Source: Vandammella animalimorsus (GTDB taxonomy: Bacteria; Pseudomonadota; Gammaproteobacteria; Burkholderiales; Burkholderiaceae_C). Taken from it: 64,000 nt of DNA. Below the pieces are notes generated by a model. The model was not told the DNA's origin. It searched no databases and worked only from the letters and a program-made list of their open reading frames with translations. Shown here one piece after another: positions 1-8,095 of this stretch. How positions within the stretch are numbered: position 1 is the stretch's first letter; the number at the start of each line of letters is the position of its first letter. The DNA is taken from positions 1 through 64,000 of the forward strand of contig NZ_NSJB01000006.1 in the NCBI RefSeq assembly GCF_002285265.1, written 5' to 3'. The position numbers were made by a program, and so were the translations under genes.

Positions 1-117
1 GGCGGCGGCCAGCCCGGCCCAGCCCGCGCCGACCACGGCCAGGCGCAGCCCTGCCAGCGGCCCGGCCTGCGCGGCCGGCATCGCGTGCGTGCTGGCCCGT
101 GCTGCTGCCCCTGCCAT
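1..117 (-). CDS. hpnE: Squalene-associated FAD-dependent desaturase (HpnE-like), N-terminal fragment
   Basis: Only the first 39 or so residues are visible because the gene runs off the left edge. An ATG at 117 (second in-frame ATG at 81) opens an Ala-rich leader followed by a Rossmann FAD-binding turn, VVGAGWAGLAAA, as in phytoene-desaturase-like amine oxidases. It lies 34 bases downstream of the presqualene diphosphate synthase gene on the same strand. In hopanoid loci that slot is usually hpnE, which reduces hydroxysqualene to squalene. The family call rests on the dinucleotide turn plus the neighbour. The exact enzyme cannot be confirmed from this fragment; another FAD-dependent oxidoreductase is possible. 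Confidence 0.6.
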   Translation of the reverse strand, partial: MAGAAARASTHAMPAAQAGPLAGLRLAVVGAGWAGLAAA

Positions 118-151
118 TGGCCCCGCCCTGCCTGTGCCCGGCGCGCGCGGC

Positions 152-997
152 TCAGCGCGGCATGCGCCCCAGCGCCTGCACCTGCCAGGCCAGCCAGAGC
201 TTGCGCAGCGGGGTGAGCTGGATGCGCTGGTGCAGCACCTGGAACTGGTCGCGCTCGATCTCGCGCAGCAGGGTGCGGTAGATGTGCGCCATCATCAGCC
301 CGGGCTTTTGGCTGCGCCGGTCCTGCTCGGGCAGCAGCGCCAGCGCCTGGTCGTAGAGGCGGTGCGCGCGCTCGGCCTGAAAGCGCATCAGCGCGGCAAA
401 GCGCTCCGAGTAGCTGCGCTGGGTGATTTCGTGCGCGCGCACCTCGAACTGCTGCAGCTCGGCCACGGGCAGGTAGATGCGCCCGCGCATGGCGTCCTCG
501 CCCACGTCGCGGATGATGTTGGTCAGCTGAAAGGCCAGGCCCAGGGTGTGCGCGTACTGCGTGGTCTGCGCCTGGGTCTGGCCGAAGATGCGCGCGGCGA
601 CCTCGCCCACCACGCCGGCCACCAGGTGGCAGTAGCGCTGCAGGCCGACAAAGTCCAGGTAACGGGTTTGCTGCAGGTCCATCTCGCAGCCTTCGATGAT
701 GGCCAGCAGGTGCGCAGCCTCGATGCCCCAGTCCTGCGCGGCGGGCATCAGCGCCTGCATGACCGGGTGGCTGGGCCGGCCGGCGTAGGCATTGGCCACT
801 TCGGAGCGCCACCAGGCCAGCTTGCTGGCGGCCACGCCCGCGTCGCTGACTTCATCGACCACGTCGTCCACTTCGCGGCAGAAGGCATAGAACGCCGTGA
901 TGGCCGCGCGGCGCGGCGCCGGGAGAAAACGGAACGCGTAGTAAAAGCTGCTGCCCGATGCGGCGGCCTTGTGCGCGACGTACTGCTGTGGACTCAT
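152..997 (-). CDS. hpnD: Presqualene diphosphate synthase HpnD
   Basis: A 281-residue trans-isoprenyl diphosphate synthase of the squalene/phytoene synthase family, which condenses two farnesyl diphosphates head to head into presqualene diphosphate. Both aspartate-rich substrate and Mg2+ motifs are present: DDVVDE near residues 44-49 and DVGED near 164-168, the latter in the typical context QLTNIIRDVGED. The early FYYAF and FYAFCREVDD motifs are also characteristic. The length is normal for HpnD. With the adjacent flavoprotein it forms part of the HpnCDE route to squalene for hopanoids; hpnC is not in the window. The start ATG at 997 has no strong Shine-Dalgarno, but upstream in-frame sequence is repeat-derived and lacks family similarity. 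Confidence 0.9.
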   Translation of the reverse strand: MSPQQYVAHKAAASGSSFYYAFRFLPAPRRAAITAFYAFCREVDDVVDEVSDAGVAASKLAWWRSEVANAYAGRPSHPVMQALMPAAQDWGIEAAHLLAIIEGCEMDLQQTRYLDFVGLQRYCHLVAGVVGEVAARIFGQTQAQTTQYAHTLGLAFQLTNIIRDVGEDAMRGRIYLPVAELQQFEVRAHEITQRSYSERFAALMRFQAERAHRLYDQALALLPEQDRRSQKPGLMMAHIYRTLLREIERDQFQVLHQRIQLTPLRKLWLAWQVQALGRMPR

Positions 998-1110
998 GGG
1001 GCGCGATTGTCACACGATGGCTGTGGCGCCAAGGGCTGGCAGGAGCCTGGCAAGGGCCTGGCAAGGGCCTGGCCGCGCCCTTGCCACAGCCGACTGCGCC
1101 GGCTTTGAGT

Positions 1111-1200
1111 GCCGAGGCCGGGATGTGCGCCCGGCAGCGCACCTCCTTTTCTTGTCTCGCCAGGAAAAGGAGGCAAAAGAAGGCGCCCCCCACTGCCTGC
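1111..1200 (+). repeat. Dispersed intergenic repeat, copy A
   Basis: This stretch between the 3' end of htpG and the start of hpnD matches, in inverted orientation, the stretch at 10464-10531. Shared blocks include GAGGCCGGG, GTGCGCCCGGC, AAAGAAGG and CCCCCACTGCCTGC. Copy A also has a perfect 10-base inverted repeat, CCTCCTTTTC (1142-1151) with GAAAAGGAGG (1164-1173), able to fold as a hairpin with a 12-base loop about 65 bases beyond the htpG stop. Just upstream (about 1039-1074) is a short tandem run of GCCTGGCAAGG units. No protein is credible here. It looks like a REP-type element that could also stabilise or terminate the htpG transcript. Confidence 0.7.
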
Positions 1201-1237
1201 GTGCCGGGGCAGCAGGCAGAAAAGGGGGCTCTACTAC

Positions 1238-3271
1238 TCAGCCCGCAGGGGCCAGCAGCAGGCGGTGGATGCGCTGCACGTAGGCGGCCGGGTCGTCTGG
1301 CAGGCCGCCTTCGGCCAGCAGGGCCTGGTCGAACAGCACGTGCGCCAGGTCGTCGAAGTCGCCGCCTTCGGCCTGGGCGTCCTGCGCGGCCTGCAGGCGC
1401 TGCACCAGCGCGTGGCTGGGGTTGACTTCCAGCACCGGCAGGGTTTCGGGCAGGGCCTGGCCGGCCTGCTTGAGCAGGCGCGCGAACTGGTTGCTGATCT
1501 GGCCGTCCTGCACGACCAGGCAGGCGGGCGAATCGACCAGGCGGGTGGTCACGCGCACGTCCTCGGCCTTGCCCTTGAGCACGGCCTTGAGGCGCTCGAC
1601 CAGGGGCTGGTATTGCTCGGCCGCGGCCTGGGCGGCCTGGCGTTCGGCTTCGTCCTGCAGCTCGCCCAGATCCACCGCGCCTTTGGCGATGGATTGCAGC
1701 GGCGTGCCGTCGAACTCGTGCACAAAGCCCATGGCCCATTCATCGACGCGATCGGTCATGAACAGCACTTCGATGCCTTTTTTGCGGAACAGCTCCAGCT
1801 GCGGGCTGCTCTTGGCGGCGGCCAGGCTGTCGGCGGTGATGTAGTAGATGGCCTTTTGCCCGTCCTTCATGCGCGCCTTGTAGTCGGCCAGGCCGACGCT
1901 GGGGCTGTCGCTGTGGGTCGAGGCGTAGCGCAGCAGGCGGGCGATGCGTTCGCGGTGCGCGAAGTCTTCGCCCAGACCCTCCTTGAGCACGGCGCCAAAC
2001 TGGGCGTAAAAGCGCGCGTACTTGCCTTCGCCCTGCGGCTGGGCGGCATCGGCGGCCGGGGCGTTCTTATCGACCACGTCGGTCACGTCACCGGCCTGCT
2101 CGGCCTGATTTGCCTGATCCGTGGGCTGCGCGGGCGCTGCGGCTGCATCCTCCTCGGCCAGGCTTTCGAGCATGCCCAGCACGCGGCGCGTGTTGCCGTC
2201 GCGGATGGCGCGCACGTCGCGGCTTTCCTGCAGGATTTCACGGCTGACGTTCAGCGGCAGATCGGCCGCGTCGATCACGCCGCTGACAAAGCGCAGGTAG
2301 GACGGCAGCAGCGCATCGGCCTCGTTCATGATGAAGACGCGCTTGACGTAGAGCTTCAGGCCGGCCTGCTTGTCGCGGTTCCACAGGTCGTGCGGGGCCT
2401 TGGCCGGCAGGTACAGCAGCTGGGTGTATTCGGTCGCACCTTCAACCTTGTTGTGGCTCCAGGCCAGCGGCTCCTCGAAGTCGTGGCTGAGGTTTTTGTA
2501 GAACTCGATGTACTGCTCGGCGCTGATGTCCTTCTTGGGCCGCGCCCACAGCGCGCTGGCCTGGTTGACGGTCTCCCATTCGCCGGTCTTGACCATGGCG
2601 CCGGGCTGGCCTTCCTGCTCGGCCTCCTGCCATTGCTCCTGCTGCATTTGCACGGGCAGGCTGATGTGGTCGGAGTATTTGTTGATGAGCGAGCGCAGCT
2701 TCCAGCCGTTGAGGAATTCGCTGGCGCTGTCGCGCAGGTGCAAGGTGATGCTGGCGCCGCGCTGGGCGCGCTCGATGGTCTGGACCTCGAAGTCGCCCGT
2801 GCCCTGGCTGCTCCAGCGCACGCCCTCACTGGCGGGCAGGCCGGCGCGGCGCGTTTGCACCACCACCTGCTCGGCCACGATGAAGGCCGAGTAAAAGCCC
2901 ACGCCAAACTGGCCGATGAGCTGCGCATCGGCCTGCGCATCGCCGCTGAGGCGGCTGGCAAAGTCGCGCGTGCCGCTCTTGGCGATGGTGCCCAGGTTGT
3001 CGATAGCCTCCTGCAGGCTCATGCCGATGCCGTTGTCTTCAATGGTCAGGGTCTTGGCCTGCTCATCGAAGTGGATGCGCACACGCAGCTCGGCATCGCC
3101 CTCGTACAGCGCGCTGTCGTTCAGGGCCTCGAAGCGCAGCTTGTCGCAGGCATCGGCGGCGTTGGAGATCAGCTCGCGCAGGAAGATCTCGGGGTTCGAG
3201 TACAGCGAGTGCGTCACCAGGTGCAGCACCTGGGCCACCTCGGCCTGGAAAGCATGTTTTTTCGTGCTCAT
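1238..3271 (-). CDS. htpG: Molecular chaperone HtpG (Hsp90)
   Basis: A 677-residue cytosolic Hsp90 homologue that uses ATP-driven dimer clamping to help fold and remodel client proteins. The N-terminal GHKL ATPase fold is intact: ELISNAAD at residues 33-40 and DNGIGM at 79-84, followed by the GTIAKSGT lid segment. The middle and C-terminal dimerisation regions follow in a single frame, somewhat longer than E. coli HtpG because of an Ala/Gln/Pro-rich insert in the middle region (complement of about 2050-2150). It is transcribed alone, away from the divergent gene at 3527. A heat-shock type promoter candidate lies 75-102 bases upstream of the start. Confidence 0.96.
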   Translation of the reverse strand: MSTKKHAFQAEVAQVLHLVTHSLYSNPEIFLRELISNAADACDKLRFEALNDSALYEGDAELRVRIHFDEQAKTLTIEDNGIGMSLQEAIDNLGTIAKSGTRDFASRLSGDAQADAQLIGQFGVGFYSAFIVAEQVVVQTRRAGLPASEGVRWSSQGTGDFEVQTIERAQRGASITLHLRDSASEFLNGWKLRSLINKYSDHISLPVQMQQEQWQEAEQEGQPGAMVKTGEWETVNQASALWARPKKDISAEQYIEFYKNLSHDFEEPLAWSHNKVEGATEYTQLLYLPAKAPHDLWNRDKQAGLKLYVKRVFIMNEADALLPSYLRFVSGVIDAADLPLNVSREILQESRDVRAIRDGNTRRVLGMLESLAEEDAAAAPAQPTDQANQAEQAGDVTDVVDKNAPAADAAQPQGEGKYARFYAQFGAVLKEGLGEDFAHRERIARLLRYASTHSDSPSVGLADYKARMKDGQKAIYYITADSLAAAKSSPQLELFRKKGIEVLFMTDRVDEWAMGFVHEFDGTPLQSIAKGAVDLGELQDEAERQAAQAAAEQYQPLVERLKAVLKGKAEDVRVTTRLVDSPACLVVQDGQISNQFARLLKQAGQALPETLPVLEVNPSHALVQRLQAAQDAQAEGGDFDDLAHVLFDQALLAEGGLPDDPAAYVQRIHRLLLAPAG

Positions 3272-3345
3272 GGCGTCACAAGGAATCGATGGGGAAGAAA
3301 TAGAAAAAAGGGCGGCAGCGCGCAGCGCGCGCCACGACCGTGGCC

Positions 3346-3373
3346 ATCTGAGGCCGCGCGCAGGCTTTTCAAG
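3346..3373 (-). promoter_or_regulatory. Candidate sigma-32 (RpoH) promoter of htpG
   Basis: On the reverse strand CTTGAAA (3373-3367) is followed after 13 bases by CCTCAGAT (3353-3346). The -35 matches the RpoH consensus CTTGAAA exactly and the -10 is a partial match to CCCCATNT. Spacing is within the usual 11-16 bases, and htpG is a classic heat-shock gene. The -10 is imperfect, so this is a candidate only. Confidence 0.5.
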
Positions 3374-3526
3374 GCGGGGGCCAGGCCCGTTGGCACCAGG
3401 GCCAATTCAAAGACCTTGATGCCAGCACAAGACAATTGTTTGAATTTGTATCGCCATTGCAAGGCTGCGCCACTAGAATGCCCGGCACGAGCATGAGAGC
3501 AATCCCGCACCCAAGGAGGAACACCT

Positions 3527-3928
3527 ATGTCAAAAACACCATCGCACCCCCTGGCCCGCTCGGCCGCTGGTCTGTTGCTGGGCGCGCTGCTGTGCGCGGC
3601 CTGGAGCCAGCCCGCACTGGCGCGCAAGCCTGCGCGCGCGCCTTCGGACAGCCAGCTGCAGGCCAATGCGCTGCAGCGCTGCGATGCCCACACCGACCCG
3701 CGCTTTTGCGAGGCGCGCGTGCGCGGCGGCAATGATGTGCGCATCACCGGCAGCGTACGCGGCGGCGGCCTGTTCCGCGAAAACCTGCTTGGCACGGCCA
3801 TGGCGCAGCGCGGCAAGCCGGTGCTGATGACCTGGCAGCAGCGCGGCGTGCTGACCACCTACGAGCGCATGCCCGCCCCGCCCAGCAGCCACCACTACAC
3901 GCGCGATCCGCAGCGCTGGTACAACTGA
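3527..3928 (+). CDS. Small exported protein of unknown function
   Basis: A 133-residue protein with a clear signal peptide: MSK, then a hydrophobic core around residues 14-27 (AGLLLGALLCAAW), and a likely cleavage after ALA at about 30-32. The mature part is about 100 residues, basic, with two cysteines (CDAH and FCEARV) about 12 residues apart that could form a disulfide in the periplasm. The C-terminus is rich in His and Tyr (SSHHYTRDPQRWYN). A strong Shine-Dalgarno (AAGGAGG) sits about 8 bases before the ATG, supporting expression. I do not recognise a family. It stands alone between htpG and the ubiquinone hydroxylase gene. Confidence 0.75.
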   Translation: MSKTPSHPLARSAAGLLLGALLCAAWSQPALARKPARAPSDSQLQANALQRCDAHTDPRFCEARVRGGNDVRITGSVRGGGLFRENLLGTAMAQRGKPVLMTWQQRGVLTTYERMPAPPSSHHYTRDPQRWYN

Positions 3929-4094
3929 GCTGAGCGCGGCCGCTCGGCGGCGCGCGCGGCGCAACCGGCCCCTGGCCTGCCTGCACCCTGCACGGCGGCC
4001 CGGGGCTTTTGCATGGCCGCCGCGCCGCTATCATGCGCAGCAGCGCGCGCCGGCCGCACGCCCAAACACCCTGTTCTCACACCCGCACTCGCCC

Positions 4095-5270
4095 ATGCAC
4101 GTTGACGTTGACATCGCCATCGTAGGGGCCGGCCCGGTGGGCCTGGCCTTCGCCCAATCCATGCAGGGCAGCGGCCTGCGCCTGGCCGTGCTCGATCGCC
4201 AGCCGCTGACGGCCCTGGCCGAGCCGGCCTTCGATGGCCGCGAGATCGCCCTGACCCACGCCTCGCAGCGCATCCTGCAGGAGCTGGGCGTCTGGCAACG
4301 CATCGACCCGGCGCAGGTCAGCGCCCTGCGCGATGCCCAGGTCTTCAACGGCCCATCGCTGTTTGCGCTGCGCATCGACGCGCAGATCGCGGGCGTGGCG
4401 CAGCTGGGCTACTTCGTGCCCAACCACCTGATCCGCAAGGCCTTGTTCGAGGCCGTGCAGGCGCGCAGCGATGTGCAACTGATCGGCGGCGTGGGCGTGA
4501 GCGGCCTGCGCTGCGGGGCCGAGCGCCAGACGCTGCAGCTCGACGATGGCCGCAGCCTGACGGCGCGCCTGGTGGTGGCCGCCGACAGCCGCTTTTCGCA
4601 GACCCGCCGCATGATGGGCATTGCCGCGGCCACGCACGATTTCGCGCGCACCATGATGGTGTGCCGCTTCAGCCACGAGCTGCCGCACCAGCACGTGGCC
4701 TGGCAATGGTTCGACCAGGGCCAGACGCTGGCGCTGCTGCCGCTCAACGGCCAGCGCAGCAATGTGGTGCTGACGCTGACGCCCGAGGCCATGCAGGCCG
4801 AGCTGGCGCTGGACGATGCGGCCTTCTCGGCCAGCATCACGCGGCGCTTTGCGCACCGCCTGGGCGCGATGCACAAGGAGGGCGAGCCGCACACCTACCC
4901 GCTGGTGGGCGTGTACGCGCAGCGCTTTGTCGCGCCGCGCTTTGCGCTGATTGGCGATGCGGCCGTGGGCATGCACCCCATCACCGCGCACGGCTTCAAC
5001 TTCGGCCTGCAAAGCCAGCAGCGCCTGGCCGAGCAGCTGTGGCTGGCCAAGCGCCGCAACCGCGATCTGGCCGATCAGGAGTTCCTGCAGGCCTACGAGC
5101 GCCGCCACCGCACCGCCACCTGGCCGCTGTACCAGGCCACCAATGCCATCGCCCGGCTCTACACCAACGATGCCGCTCCGGCCCAGTGGCTGCGCGGCGG
5201 CGCGCTGCGCATGGCCCAGGCCGTGCAACCATTTCGCAAGGCCCTGGCACGGCACCTGACGCAGACCTGA
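4095..5270 (+). CDS. ubiM: UbiH/UbiF/VisC-family FAD hydroxylase, UbiM-like
   Basis: A 391-residue flavoprotein monooxygenase of the family that hydroxylates the benzoquinone ring in ubiquinone synthesis. The FAD-binding GxGxxG turn is IVGAGPVGLAFA (residues 9-20). The conserved middle D-G motif is near residues 164-165. The second FAD motif, ALIGDAAVGMHPITAHG, is near 284-300 and includes the HPxxxxG typical of UbiH/F. DGREIALTHASQ near 48-58 and WFDQGQTLALLPLNG near 205-219 resemble UbiM more than UbiH or UbiF. UbiM can hydroxylate more than one ring position in some species, so the exact carbon cannot be assigned. It is preceded by a 166-base gap with only a weak GC-rich fold, and is convergent with the importer genes downstream. 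Confidence 0.7.
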   Translation: MHVDVDIAIVGAGPVGLAFAQSMQGSGLRLAVLDRQPLTALAEPAFDGREIALTHASQRILQELGVWQRIDPAQVSALRDAQVFNGPSLFALRIDAQIAGVAQLGYFVPNHLIRKALFEAVQARSDVQLIGGVGVSGLRCGAERQTLQLDDGRSLTARLVVAADSRFSQTRRMMGIAAATHDFARTMMVCRFSHELPHQHVAWQWFDQGQTLALLPLNGQRSNVVLTLTPEAMQAELALDDAAFSASITRRFAHRLGAMHKEGEPHTYPLVGVYAQRFVAPRFALIGDAAVGMHPITAHGFNFGLQSQQRLAEQLWLAKRRNRDLADQEFLQAYERRHRTATWPLYQATNAIARLYTNDAAPAQWLRGGALRMAQAVQPFRKALARHLTQT

Positions 5271-5354
5271 ATGGCCTTTTCACAGGTTTGCTGAGTGCCT
5301 GTGCGCGGCCCGCAGCGCAGGCCGCCGCCGCTGGCGCATCAGCGCCTTGGCATG

Positions 5355-6236
5355 TCAGCGCGCCATCACGCGGCGGATGGCAAAGGAGCTGCCATCGACC
5401 AGGGCCACCAGCAGCAGCATGGCCAGCAGCACGGTGCCGGTCTCGCGCATGTGAAACAGCCCCAGGTGGTAGCTGAGCATTTGCCCCAGGCCGCCCGCGC
5501 CGACGATGCCCAGCACGGCGGCGGCGCGGATGTTGTTCTCCCAGCGGTACAGGGTGTAGGACAGCAGCTGCGGCGCGATCTGCGGCCAGGTCGCCCAGGC
5601 AAAGGTTTGCAGCGCGCCCGCGCCGCGCAGGCGCAGGGCCTGCGCCACTTCCGGGGCGGCGCTCTCCAGGCTTTGCGCAAACAACCGCCCGAGCACGCCG
5701 CTGGTGTGCAGGGCCAGCGCCAGCGTGCCGGCCATGGGCCCCAGGCCGGCGGCAACGAGCAGCAGCACGGCCCAGATCAGCTCGGGCACGGCGCGCAATA
5801 GGTTCAAGATCGCCAGGGCCAGGCCGCGCAGGGCCGTGCGCCCGCCGCGCCAGCCGCGCTGGCCGCGAGCCTGGGCGGGCGCGGCGCTGGCCAGCAGCGC
5901 CAGGGCCAGCCCGCCCACTGCGGCCAGGGCCGTGCCCAAGAGGGACATGGCCAGCGTCTCCAGCGCGGCGCGCGCCGTGGCCTGCAAGAAGCCCGGCTCA
6001 GTCTCGGGCGGGAAGAAGCCGCGCACAAATTGCCCCATCGCGCCCAGGCCCTGCGCCGAGAACAGGTCGCGCCACTGCAAATCCAGCGTCACAAAGCTGG
6101 CCACGACCAGGGCTGCCAGGGCCAGCAGCGCCAGGATCGTCCACAGGCTGCGCCGCGGCCGGGGCGGCAGCGGCAGCTCAGGGCCAGTCTGGCCCGGCGC
6201 GGCTGCGTCGTCATGTGGTCTGGATGCAAAGCCCAT
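5355..6236 (-). CDS. PhnE-family ABC transporter permease (second permease)
   Basis: An inner-membrane permease of 293 residues, last gene of a four-gene Phn-type importer. The N-terminal tail is cytoplasmic and Pro/Arg-rich; a first membrane segment (TILALLALAALVVASFVTL) follows around residues 35-53. Several further helices carry the binding-protein-dependent permease signature, with RAVPELIWAVLLL and the coupling region around IVGAGGLGQMLSYH. The ATG at 6236 is chosen because the longer upstream frame is out-of-frame sequence of the preceding permease gene. This start gives a 14-base gap to that gene. The two permeases share clear sequence similarity (VGAGGLGQ, RxxPELxxAxLL) and probably form a heterodimer. 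Confidence 0.85.
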   Translation of the reverse strand: MGFASRPHDDAAAPGQTGPELPLPPRPRRSLWTILALLALAALVVASFVTLDLQWRDLFSAQGLGAMGQFVRGFFPPETEPGFLQATARAALETLAMSLLGTALAAVGGLALALLASAAPAQARGQRGWRGGRTALRGLALAILNLLRAVPELIWAVLLLVAAGLGPMAGTLALALHTSGVLGRLFAQSLESAAPEVAQALRLRGAGALQTFAWATWPQIAPQLLSYTLYRWENNIRAAAVLGIVGAGGLGQMLSYHLGLFHMRETGTVLLAMLLLVALVDGSSFAIRRVMAR

Positions 6237-6250
6237 GCGCCTGCCCCGAT

Positions 6251-7141
6251 TCAAGCCAGCCGCCGCCGCAGCCAGGCGCTCAGGCCGTCGCTGAGCCAGA
6301 CCAGCCCAATGAACACCAGCAGCGTGGCGCTGACCTCGTTGCCGGCAAACATCTTGGCGGCGCTGTCGAGCAACTGGCCCAGGCCGCCGGCGCCGACAAA
6401 GCCCAGCACCACGGACGAGCGCACGGCGCACTCCCAGCGGTAGACGGTGTAGCCGGCCAGCTCCTGCGCGCATTGCGGCAGCGTGCCGCAGAAAAACGCC
6501 TGCAGGCGCCCGCAGCCGGCGCGCAGCAGCGCCTGGGTCGGGGCCGGGTCGGCGCTTTCCAGGATTTCCGCATAGACCTTGCCCAGCATGCCGCCGTAGG
6601 CAATGGCGATGGCCAGCACGCCGGCCGTAGGCCCCAGCCCGGTCACGCGCACCAACAGCAGGGCGTAGACCAGCTCGGGGATGGAGCGCAGGGCCACCAG
6701 CAGCCAGCGCAGCAGCTGGCGCAGCAGCCGCGGCAGCGCGGCCATGCGGCCCGCGCCCTCGCTGGCGCTAATGGACAGGCTGGCGCTGGCCAGCAGCGCC
6801 AGCGGCGCGCCGATGAGCCAGGCCAGCGCCAGGCCCGCCGTGGCAATGGCGATGGTGCGCCAGGCCTCCTTGGCCAGCAGCCAGACAAACGCCCAATCGT
6901 GGCGCGGCGGCACGAAGCTGGCCAAAAAGCTGGCCGTGGCCTGCAGGCTGTGCGCATCCAGCATCTGCCAGGGCCGAAATTCCGTCAGCCGCAGCACGGG
7001 CCAGAGCACGGCCAGCGCCAGCAGCAGCGCAGCCCAGCGCCGCAGCCAGGCCGGGTCGCGCCCGGCATCGGCTGCGACCGAGGATGCGCCACGGGGCGCG
7101 GCCTGGGCAGCGCGGGCGGTGGTGTGGGCCTGCTCAGTCAT
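6251..7141 (-). CDS. PhnE-family ABC transporter permease (first permease)
   Basis: A 296-residue inner-membrane permease. After a hydrophilic N-terminus of about 38 residues it has a membrane helix (WAALLLALAVLWPVLRL), then the family motifs RSIPELVYALLLV and FVGAGGLGQLLD that dock to the ATPase. The ATG at 7141 is preferred over upstream in-frame starts, which would run into the ATPase reading frame and lack similarity. The gene begins 19 bases after the ATPase stop and ends 14 bases before the second permease, so the set is one transcript. Two different PhnE-type subunits imply a heterodimeric channel rather than a homodimer. Substrate is discussed under the binding protein. Confidence 0.85.
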   Translation of the reverse strand: MTEQAHTTARAAQAAPRGASSVAADAGRDPAWLRRWAALLLALAVLWPVLRLTEFRPWQMLDAHSLQATASFLASFVPPRHDWAFVWLLAKEAWRTIAIATAGLALAWLIGAPLALLASASLSISASEGAGRMAALPRLLRQLLRWLLVALRSIPELVYALLLVRVTGLGPTAGVLAIAIAYGGMLGKVYAEILESADPAPTQALLRAGCGRLQAFFCGTLPQCAQELAGYTVYRWECAVRSSVVLGFVGAGGLGQLLDSAAKMFAGNEVSATLLVFIGLVWLSDGLSAWLRRRLA

Positions 7142-7160
7142 CGCGGGGCCTTGTACTGGC

Positions 7161-8066
7161 TCAGCCACAGTGCGCAGGGCCGGCCCAGACGGATGCAGGC
7201 GAGGGCGCGGCTTGGGCCTGCACATCGACTTGCACGTCGGCCGGGGCATCGTCCAGCGCCGTGCGGCCATAGAGTTGCAGCAGCAGCGCATCGCTCAGGC
7301 CGCTGCCTGGGCCATCGTAGGCAATGACCCCGTCCTTGAGGGCCAGCACGCGCGCAAAGCGCCGCGCCGCCTCCACCTGGTGCAGGCTGCACAGCAGCGT
7401 ATTGCCACGCTGGCGGGCCGTCTGCCGCAGCACCTGCATGACCTGCTGCGCGCGGCTGGGGTCGAGCGCCGAGAGCGGCTCATCGACCAGCCAGCAGCGC
7501 GCCTGCGATGCCAGCAGGCGCGCCAGCCCGACGCGCTGGCGCTCGCCGCCGGAGAGCCGATCCACGCGCTGCCAGAGCTTGTCGGGCAGATCCAGCGCCA
7601 GCAGCGCCTGCTGCGCCCATTGCGCATCGGCCCGGCGCGGGTGCCACAGCGTGCGCAGGCTGGCGGCCAGCCCCATGTGCGGCAGGCGTCCGGCCAGCAC
7701 CGCCGTGACCACGCGCTGGCGCGGCGGCAGCGGCGGCACCTGGGGGACATAGAACAGCTCGCGCCGCAGCCGCTGGCGCTGGCTGCGCGGCAGCCGCCAG
7801 GGGTCTTGCCCCTGCCAGTGCAGCGCGCCGGCCTGCAGCGGCCAGGCCCCGGCCAACGCCAGCATCAGCGTGCTCTTGCCCGAGCCGCTGGCGCCGATCA
7901 GGGCCACCTGCTCGCCAGGCGCAATCTGCAGCTGCAGGCCGCGCAGCAAGGGCTGGGCCGCGCCAGCGGGCGCAATGCTGGCATCGCGCAAGGCCAGGGC
8001 CGGGGCCTGCGCCTGCGCTGCTGGTGCCTGCGGGGCGGCGGCGGTGCTCATGGCGGCGGCGCTCAT
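7161..8066 (-). CDS. PhnC-family ABC transporter ATP-binding protein
   Basis: The 301-residue ATPase of the importer. Walker A GASGSGKS lies at residues 58-65, the Q-loop region YVPQVPPLPP near 106-115, the ABC signature LSGGERQR at 171-178, Walker B CWLVDEP at 191-197, and the switch His in SLHQ near 229-232. All catalytic elements are intact. The start may be the ATG at 8066 or the one 15 bases in (8051). The last 30 or so residues, Asp/Ala/Val-rich (DDAPADVQVDVQAQ), extend beyond the usual PhnC core and have no recognised function. It lies between the binding protein and permease genes with short gaps. Confidence 0.85.
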   Translation of the reverse strand: MSAAAMSTAAAPQAPAAQAQAPALALRDASIAPAGAAQPLLRGLQLQIAPGEQVALIGASGSGKSTLMLALAGAWPLQAGALHWQGQDPWRLPRSQRQRLRRELFYVPQVPPLPPRQRVVTAVLAGRLPHMGLAASLRTLWHPRRADAQWAQQALLALDLPDKLWQRVDRLSGGERQRVGLARLLASQARCWLVDEPLSALDPSRAQQVMQVLRQTARQRGNTLLCSLHQVEAARRFARVLALKDGVIAYDGPGSGLSDALLLQLYGRTALDDAPADVQVDVQAQAAPSPASVWAGPAHCG

Positions 8067-8095
8067 GGCAGTGGCAAGCGGCCTCGCGCGCCGGC

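Noticed and set aside
3474-3479. TAGAAT as the -10 of a promoter for the small exported protein
   Set aside because: No acceptable -35 at 16-18 bases upstream.
1109-3496. A 795-residue forward open frame opposite htpG
   Set aside because: It is the antisense of a clear Hsp90 gene; long antisense frames are common in high-GC DNA, and the translation is Ala/Gly/Leu-rich with no domain.
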